64,000 nt of DNA from UBA2336 sp031395485 (GTDB lineage: Bacteria > Bacteroidota > Bacteroidia > Cytophagales > Cyclobacteriaceae). How positions within the stretch are numbered: the first letter of the stretch is position 1; each line of letters begins with the position of its first letter. The position numbers and the translations under genes were made by a program. Location of the stretch: positions 124,001 through 188,000 of the forward strand of contig JANNUS010000016.1 of NCBI GenBank assembly GCA_031395485.1, given 5' to 3'. Positions 58,710 to 64,000 of this stretch are shown here, piece by piece. The notes under the pieces are model-generated. The model saw only the letters and a program-made list of their open reading frames with translations, searched no databases and was not told the DNA's origin.

Positions 58710-59846
58710 CTATTCATCGGGTTTCTTTGCAGGCTGTTCCTTAATCTCTGAAAGTTCAAGATTGTGTCTTTTAAAAAGCTTTCTTGAATCCTCTACAAAT
58801 GTTTTGAATGAAAGTCGGGAGGCTTCATCCTTTATAAACCCCGTAGTGTCACTTTCAAAAGAAGAAACAGGCATTATATAATAATCTTTATTGACATCAG
58901 CAGTCCGATACACCCACTCTAAAATATATCCGGCTGAATCAATTTGAGTAGTCGCAACACTGTCTTTTATTATCATAGTAAAACTTACTTGCAACATCGC
59001 TCCTCCATCTTTATACCGATCACGTTGGCCTGAAACAAAATTCCCTAGCGAGTATGTCACCAATTGATTCTTTTCTTTTCTCCATTCCATCGGCTGTAGC
59101 ACATGTGGATGTGAACCGATCACCAGTTGAACACCATTCGTAAAACAGAATTCTGTGATCATTCGCTGTTGTGCCGATGGCTGAGACTGATATTCTTGCC
59201 CCCAGTGTGTAAATACAATAATAAAATCAGGTATAGCTTCTTTTGCTTTTACAATATCCTTCCTGATCTGAGCTGTGTCAATCAAATTAACTACGTTCGG
59301 CTTTGTTACCGGAATACCGTTAGTGCCATACGTGTAATTCAACAATGCCAGTGTGAATCCGTTTTTCTCAATAATTAAAGGATAGTCATTCAAACGTTCT
59401 ACGGTATCGCGAAACGTTCCGGTGTGCAGTATTTTTAAACTATCCAACATTTCAATGGTTCGGTCCAATCCTTTTTTACCTCTATCAACACAATGATTGT
59501 TAGCGGTCACCAATACGTCCATGCCAATATCTTTCAGTGCAATAGCTAACTCATCGGGAGCACTAAATTGCGGATAGCCCTTATAGGGTGGTCCCGCAAG
59601 TGTCAATTCAAGATTTCCAATAGCGAGATCAACCGCTTCGATATACGGTTTTACAAATTGAAAGCAAGGAGCATAATCATACGTGTACGCTGTAGCTTTT
59701 GTATTATAGGCTGATTTAATTTGCGAATCGTGCTGCATGATATCGCCCAGAAATAACAGTGACAGGTGGGTAGTGTCCTGTCCGTAGCCAATACCCGGAA
59801 GCCCTATCAATACGAAACAGAAACCAACAAAAAGGTTAATCCTCAT
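58710..59846 (-). CDS. CapA family metallophosphatase-like protein
   Basis: 378 residues from the start at 59846, which gives a signal peptide (MRINLFVGFCFVLIGLPGIGYGQ); an upstream ATG would extend past the converse gene's start. Domain: LLFLGDIMQHD, AIGNLELTLAG, VTANNHCVDRG, FTHWGQEYQ and IGSHPHVLQPME, the CapA/PgsA set that relates to poly-gamma-glutamate synthesis and fold-related metallophosphoesterases. Whether it works on a polymer here is unknown. Only 43 bases separate its start from the divergent esterase gene. Confidence 0.88.
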   Translation of the reverse strand: MRINLFVGFCFVLIGLPGIGYGQDTTHLSLLFLGDIMQHDSQIKSAYNTKATAYTYDYAPCFQFVKPYIEAVDLAIGNLELTLAGPPYKGYPQFSAPDELAIALKDIGMDVLVTANNHCVDRGKKGLDRTIEMLDSLKILHTGTFRDTVERLNDYPLIIEKNGFTLALLNYTYGTNGIPVTKPNVVNLIDTAQIRKDIVKAKEAIPDFIIVFTHWGQEYQSQPSAQQRMITEFCFTNGVQLVIGSHPHVLQPMEWRKEKNQLVTYSLGNFVSGQRDRYKDGGAMLQVSFTMIIKDSVATTQIDSAGYILEWVYRTADVNKDYYIMPVSSFESDTTGFIKDEASRLSFKTFVEDSRKLFKRHNLELSEIKEQPAKKPDE

Positions 59847-59889
59847 ACAGCCAAAATTGCTCAAATTATTTTTATATCTTGAAGTGTCT

Positions 59890-60633
59890 ATGCCAAAGGT
59901 ATCACTTCTGTTTGCTTTAATTCTTATCACACAAATTTCTCTTGCACAGGATTTTGTTGAATTCGATAAACTCTCATATCAATCGGCACAGGATACGTTG
60001 CTTTACCGGCTATTGAAACCAAAGGTGGTAAACGAAAATCAGAAATATCCGCTGGTTATATTTTTACATGGATCGGGTGAACGCGGGAATGATAATGTTA
60101 TCAACCTTAAATACATCAATACACTTTTCCTCAACAAAAAAAACAGAAATGATTATCCCTGTTTTGTAATGGTACCGCAATGCCCGGCATCTGAAGAATG
60201 GTCGTATCCTAACTGGTACCGTGAACCGAAAGAGCCTATTCGTACAGTGGTTGAATTGATTGATTCGTTGTCAGCATTACCGAATATTGATAACACTCGA
60301 ATCTATATTATAGGGTTATCGATGGGAGGTTATGGAACTTGGTATTTACTCACCCGTTATCCTGAAAAATTTGCAGCTGCAATACCCATTTGTGGTGGTG
60401 GTGATTGGAATCAAGTCGATAAGTTTAAGCACGTACCTATTTGGGCATTCCATGGAAAACGTGATGGTGTAATATCCCCCGATCAAACCCGTATGATGAT
60501 TAACGCGATTAAAAAAGTAGGCGGTAAACCAAAATACACTGAATACAAAAAGGCTGGCCACGATAGTTGGACGCAAGCTTTCAATGAACCACAACTACTT
60601 CCATGGCTATTCAAGCAACGGCTTGTAAAATAA
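59890..60633 (+). CDS. Exported alpha/beta-hydrolase (esterase, PHB-depolymerase-like)
   Basis: 247 residues from the ATG at 59890, giving a signal peptide (to ISLAQ). A TTG farther up would add non-signal residues. FLHGSGERGND (oxyanion), S144 in GLSMGGYG, Asp in HGKRDGVI and His in AGHDSW make a full triad, with CPAS and YPNWYREP typical of the prolyl-oligopeptidase/PHB-depolymerase-like esterases. Likely secreted or periplasmic; the natural ester is unknown. The short gap to CapA suggests overlapping promoters. Confidence 0.88.
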   Translation: MPKVSLLFALILITQISLAQDFVEFDKLSYQSAQDTLLYRLLKPKVVNENQKYPLVIFLHGSGERGNDNVINLKYINTLFLNKKNRNDYPCFVMVPQCPASEEWSYPNWYREPKEPIRTVVELIDSLSALPNIDNTRIYIIGLSMGGYGTWYLLTRYPEKFAAAIPICGGGDWNQVDKFKHVPIWAFHGKRDGVISPDQTRMMINAIKKVGGKPKYTEYKKAGHDSWTQAFNEPQLLPWLFKQRLVK

Positions 60634-60643
60634 ACTTCAATTA

Positions 60644-63259
60644 TTACATCCCGGCTTCCTTATCAAGATACTCTTGAACTATCTCTATCGCATTTGTTAC
60701 TACATCGCTTAGCGCTACAATGAAGGTGCCTTCTTCGGCTATCGATATAGAATGTTTAATGGCTTCTATCTCTTTCGGGATTATCTCATACGTTATTTTT
60801 TTGCCCGATGAATTTATTCCATCTAAAATTAATCCATTAATATTCTCCTCCGTTCGCCCACGCAAATGTTTCTCCTGCCGGATAATGATATGATCGAACA
60901 TTCTTCCAGCGATCCTGCCGCACTCCGTAATGTCCGCATCTCGCCTATCGCCCACCCCCGAAATGATGCCGACTTTTTTAGGTGAGTCTATTGAACTTAA
61001 AAAATCTTCAATAGCTCTGTACCCTGCCGGATTGTGCGCAAAGTCTATCATTACTTTAAATTTTTTAAATGTAAAGATGTTCATGCGGCCAGGTGTTAAC
61101 GCTGGCGAAGGAATAAACGTCTCCAGTGATAAACGGATATTCTCTATTTTAAACCCTGCAAGGTATGCCGCCAAGGTTGCTGCCAGAACATTACTGATCA
61201 TAAACTTCGCTTTACCACCGAAAGTCAGTGGTATCGTAGTTACTTTTTCAATCCGGATTTTCCAATCTCCCTTTTTTATTGTTACAAAACCGTTTTCATA
61301 CACTGCGGAAATACCACCGGTCTTGCATTGATCTTTAATAATTGGGTTGTTTTCATCGAGACTGAAATATGCAACGTGACAATCCAACTCTTTGGCAATC
61401 TTAACACAACTTTCATCCTCGGCATTGAGAATAGCCCAACCATCTTTCTTAACACTTTTTACAATTACTGATTTTACACGTGCAAGATCTTCAATCGTTT
61501 CAATGTCGCTTAACCCTAAGTGATCTTCTTTAATATTCGTGATGATACCGATGTCGCAACGACTAAAGCCCAAACCAGCGCGTAAAATTCCACCCCGTGC
61601 CGTTTCCAATACCGCATACTCAACCGTTGGATCTTTCAAAATAAATTCGGTACTCATCGGGCCGGTTGTATCGCCCTTTTCCAGCATGTGATTCTGAACA
61701 TAAATTCCATCAGACGTTGTAAAGCCTACCCGATACCCACCATTTTTTACAATGTGAGCGATTAGTCTGGTGGTGGTGGTTTTACCATTGGTTCCGGTAA
61801 CGGCTATAATAGGAATGCGCGATGGCTTACCCGGAGGATACAACATATCAATAACCGGAGCGGCAACATTTCGAGGCAAACCCTCGGATGGTGCCAGGTG
61901 CATACGAAAGCCTGGGGCAGCATTTACTTCTAATACTACACCACCATTTTCTTTCAATGGTTGGGTAAGATTTTGTGCCATGATATCAATGCCACAAATA
62001 TCGAGTCCGATTACGCGGGCGATTCGCTCGGCTAAAAACACATTTTCAGGATGCATTAAGTCCGTAACATCGATAGAGGTTCCTCCTGTACTCAGGTTAG
62101 CCGTAGATTTCAGGTAAACAATTTCATTTAACGGAGGAATTGTTTGAAGGGTGTAGCCCTTCTTATCAAGAAGATCAAGTGAATCACGATCAACTGAAAT
62201 TTCAGTCAGTACATTCTCATGACCATACCCTCTTCTTGGATCCTTATTTTCTTGAGCTATTAACTCTTCTACTGAATGTTTACCATCACCTTTAATATGA
62301 GCCGGTACTCGTTGCGCAGCAGCTACTACCTGATTGTTAATTACCAACACGCGAAAATCATAGCCAGTAATAAATCGTTCAACAATTACGCGTCTTGAAT
62401 ATTTTTTAGCGTGAAGCAATCCCTCCAATGCTTGTTCCCATGTTTTAACATTTATCGAAGCACCCTTGCCGTGATTTCCATCCAACGGTTTAAGAACAAT
62501 TGGATAACCGATATAGTCAATTGCTCTTTTTAAACCCTCCTCATCAACACAGATGTCACCTTTTGCCACGGGTATAGATGCAGCTGACAACATGTTTTTA
62601 GTTTGTTCTTTATCGCATGCGATATCTACTGCGATGTTGCTGGTGTTTTGAGTTATCGTTGCCTGGAAGCGAACTTGATTTATTCCGTAGCCAAGTTGCA
62701 CAAGTGAATTTGTTCCCAAGCGTATCCACGGAATGTCGCGTGATACCGCTTCATCGACCAACGAACCGGTACTAGGGCCAAGACGAACTTCTTCGCGTAT
62801 CTCTCGCATCTTTCGAATATCGGCCTCAAGATCATACGTTGTTCCATCAACCAATGCCTGCGCAATTCGAACAGCAGCTTCGGCTGCATACATGCCAACA
62901 TTTTCCTCGCTATAACTGAACACAACATTATAAATTCCAGGGGTTTTCGTTTCGCGGGTCCGACCGAAACCAGTTTCCATACCGGCCAAGGACTGAATCT
63001 CAAGCGCAATGTGTTCAATAACATGCCCCATCCAGGTGCCCTTCTCAACCCGATAGAAAAATCCGCCCGGCCGACCTTCTGAACAACGGTGCTCATACAT
63101 TCCCGGAAACAAAGCTTCCAGTCGCTTACCAAATCCGTCAATCTTATCGGTTGGCTTATCCTCAAGCTCCTCTAGATCCAAACGCATTTGAATCAATTTC
63201 TTGCGATTTACACTCCAAATGTTAGGGCCTCGTAACGCTTGTGTCTTCAGTATTTTCAT
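60644..63259 (-). CDS. cphA: Cyanophycin synthetase
   Basis: 871 residues, the standard CphA1 length. N-terminal domain (about 1-160; RPGGFFYRVEKGTWMGHVIEHIALE), an ATP-grasp domain (about 200-470; YPIVLKPLDGNHGKGA, LEVNAAPGFRMH), and a Mur-ligase-like domain (about 485-871; VTGTNGKTTTTRLI, NIKEDHLG, DFAHNPAGYRAI). It polymerises Asp and Arg into cyanophycin without ribosomes. It faces cphB, whose product breaks the polymer, across 142 bases. A complete cyanophycin store cycle is therefore suggested. Confidence 0.94.
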   Translation of the reverse strand: MKILKTQALRGPNIWSVNRKKLIQMRLDLEELEDKPTDKIDGFGKRLEALFPGMYEHRCSEGRPGGFFYRVEKGTWMGHVIEHIALEIQSLAGMETGFGRTRETKTPGIYNVVFSYSEENVGMYAAEAAVRIAQALVDGTTYDLEADIRKMREIREEVRLGPSTGSLVDEAVSRDIPWIRLGTNSLVQLGYGINQVRFQATITQNTSNIAVDIACDKEQTKNMLSAASIPVAKGDICVDEEGLKRAIDYIGYPIVLKPLDGNHGKGASINVKTWEQALEGLLHAKKYSRRVIVERFITGYDFRVLVINNQVVAAAQRVPAHIKGDGKHSVEELIAQENKDPRRGYGHENVLTEISVDRDSLDLLDKKGYTLQTIPPLNEIVYLKSTANLSTGGTSIDVTDLMHPENVFLAERIARVIGLDICGIDIMAQNLTQPLKENGGVVLEVNAAPGFRMHLAPSEGLPRNVAAPVIDMLYPPGKPSRIPIIAVTGTNGKTTTTRLIAHIVKNGGYRVGFTTSDGIYVQNHMLEKGDTTGPMSTEFILKDPTVEYAVLETARGGILRAGLGFSRCDIGIITNIKEDHLGLSDIETIEDLARVKSVIVKSVKKDGWAILNAEDESCVKIAKELDCHVAYFSLDENNPIIKDQCKTGGISAVYENGFVTIKKGDWKIRIEKVTTIPLTFGGKAKFMISNVLAATLAAYLAGFKIENIRLSLETFIPSPALTPGRMNIFTFKKFKVMIDFAHNPAGYRAIEDFLSSIDSPKKVGIISGVGDRRDADITECGRIAGRMFDHIIIRQEKHLRGRTEENINGLILDGINSSGKKITYEIIPKEIEAIKHSISIAEEGTFIVALSDVVTNAIEIVQEYLDKEAGM

Positions 63260-63401
63260 CGGCTTTCGGTATAGTTAAGAGCTGGCTAGATTTACAGTAC
63301 TAAGTTTAACAAAGTAATTATTGAATTCAAACTATCGGATTCATTGTATATATCACCGAATGGACTAACATTACGGCAATTTTTGAACTTAATTCCAATC
63401 C

Positions 63402-64000
63402 ATGACACCGAAGGGCAAGCTAATTGTAATTGGGGGGGCAGTCGATAAAGGTAGTTTTACCGAAAAAAATTACGAAAAAGATATTGAGAAGAACTTCAAT
63501 TTCTTTGAACGCGGTATACTAAAACGTGTCATCGTTGAATCCGAACACACGAATGAATCGCGCATTGAAGTCGTAACTACGGCTTCCCAAGTTCCAGAAG
63601 AAGTGGGCAACGAATATGTGAAAGCATTCTCATACCTCGGAGTAACAAATGTAGGCGTGATGGGAATTAAGACCCGTGAAGAAGCCGGCTCTACCGAAAT
63701 CTGTGAACGCCTCGAGAAAGCAAACGTTATCGTTTTTACAGGTGGTGATCAGTTGCGTCTGTCATCAATTTTAGGAGGGACAGCAGTGCATAAAATTCTA
63801 CTAAAGAAATATGCTGACGAGGCTGTTGTTATTGCCGGTACCTCTGCCGGGGCCGCAGCGTGTTCGAACAATATGATTTATCAGGGAAGCGCACACGAAG
63901 CATTATTGAAGGGTGAGATAAAAATCACCAGCGGACTGGGCTTTATTGATGATGTAATCATTGATACCCATTTCGTGCATCGTGGAAGAATCGGGCGATT
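63402..64000 (+). CDS. cphB: Cyanophycinase, 3' end beyond the window
   Basis: First 199 complete codons of an S51-family peptidase; cut by the window end. KLIVIGGAVDKG opens it, VFTGGDQLRL follows, and GTSAGAAA holds the nucleophile Ser, with DTHFVHRGRIGR after it. Cyanophycinase hydrolyses cyanophycin to beta-Asp-Arg dipeptide. It diverges from cphA; the 142-base gap should hold the promoters of both, though no exact TAnnTTTG is seen there. Confidence 0.9.
   Translation, partial: MTPKGKLIVIGGAVDKGSFTEKNYEKDIEKNFNFFERGILKRVIVESEHTNESRIEVVTTASQVPEEVGNEYVKAFSYLGVTNVGVMGIKTREEAGSTEICERLEKANVIVFTGGDQLRLSSILGGTAVHKILLKKYADEAVVIAGTSAGAAACSNNMIYQGSAHEALLKGEIKITSGLGFIDDVIIDTHFVHRGRIGR

Overview
The window reads as chromosomal DNA from a Bacteroidota bacterium, most likely a Cytophagales-type gliding relative. 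The evidence is: three TonB-dependent receptors with N-terminal carboxypeptidase-like repeats, a GldC homologue, DUF3098 next to FtsX, glutamine synthetase III, head-GIN and HYC_CC_PP family proteins, LytS/LytTR signalling, and promoters of the Bacteroidota TTTG/TAnnTTTG type. No rRNA, tRNA, prophage, CRISPR array or conventional transposase was seen. All assignments come from reading the sequence and from remembered family features; no database search was run.

Layout. 0-9.5 kb: two unknown proteins, an ACMSD-like decarboxylase, a secreted zinc-ribbon protein, trhO, mog, an M23 peptidase, a beta-barrel protein and a large TPR-CHAT protease-like protein. 9.5-12.7 kb (minus): a metal-related operon of HYC_CC_PP protein, HMA protein and TonB receptor. 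12.7-18.7 kb: pcm, thioesterase, a possible DNA polymerase III psi-like protein, membrane pyrophosphatase, DUF2147, and an ECF sigma factor with a membrane partner. 18.7-24.1 kb: ftsX-DUF3098-uppP-truB-ribF, then scoA and scoB split by a four-helix-bundle gene. 24.1-30.5 kb: gldC, a TonB receptor with an SGNH lipoprotein, and a dense field of palindromic repeats around a GIY-YIG nuclease gene. 30.5-40.6 kb (mostly minus): YdcF, a TerB/FHA-like/ABC fusion, a lipoprotein, and a receptor-TPR-histidine kinase-LytTR block facing a lone receiver protein. 40.6-48.1 kb: leuS with repeat-derived insertions, fabH-like, a 74-aa protein, S41 peptidase and a lipoprotein hydrolase. 48.1-64 kb: M28 peptidase, glnN, GIN protein, TerB-like protein, amidohydrolase, LTA-synthase-like protein, a barrel protein, a CapA-like protein, an esterase, and divergent cphA/cphB for cyanophycin, with cphB cut by the window end.

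The most interesting signal is a set of short inverted-repeat elements linked to small proteins. (1) A 459-bp, 153-codon element with about 38-bp inverted repeats and a DUF559 nuclease-like domain sits in frame inside leuS, just before the editing motif TTRPDT. (2) Seven copies of an about 80-121 bp palindromic repeat lie at 24.1-30.5 kb, five of them flanking a GIY-YIG nuclease gene. (3) A four-helix-bundle (S23/IVP-like) gene bounded by inverted TTGAT-rich repeats separates scoA from scoB. (4) A 16-21 bp palindrome, CCTGCC..GGCAGG, is nested inside three of the seven repeats and also adds seven codons to leuS. Together these suggest repeat families that are propagated or maintained by small nuclease-like or helical proteins and tolerated even inside an essential gene. 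That link is an inference; the repeats and reading frames are visible directly.
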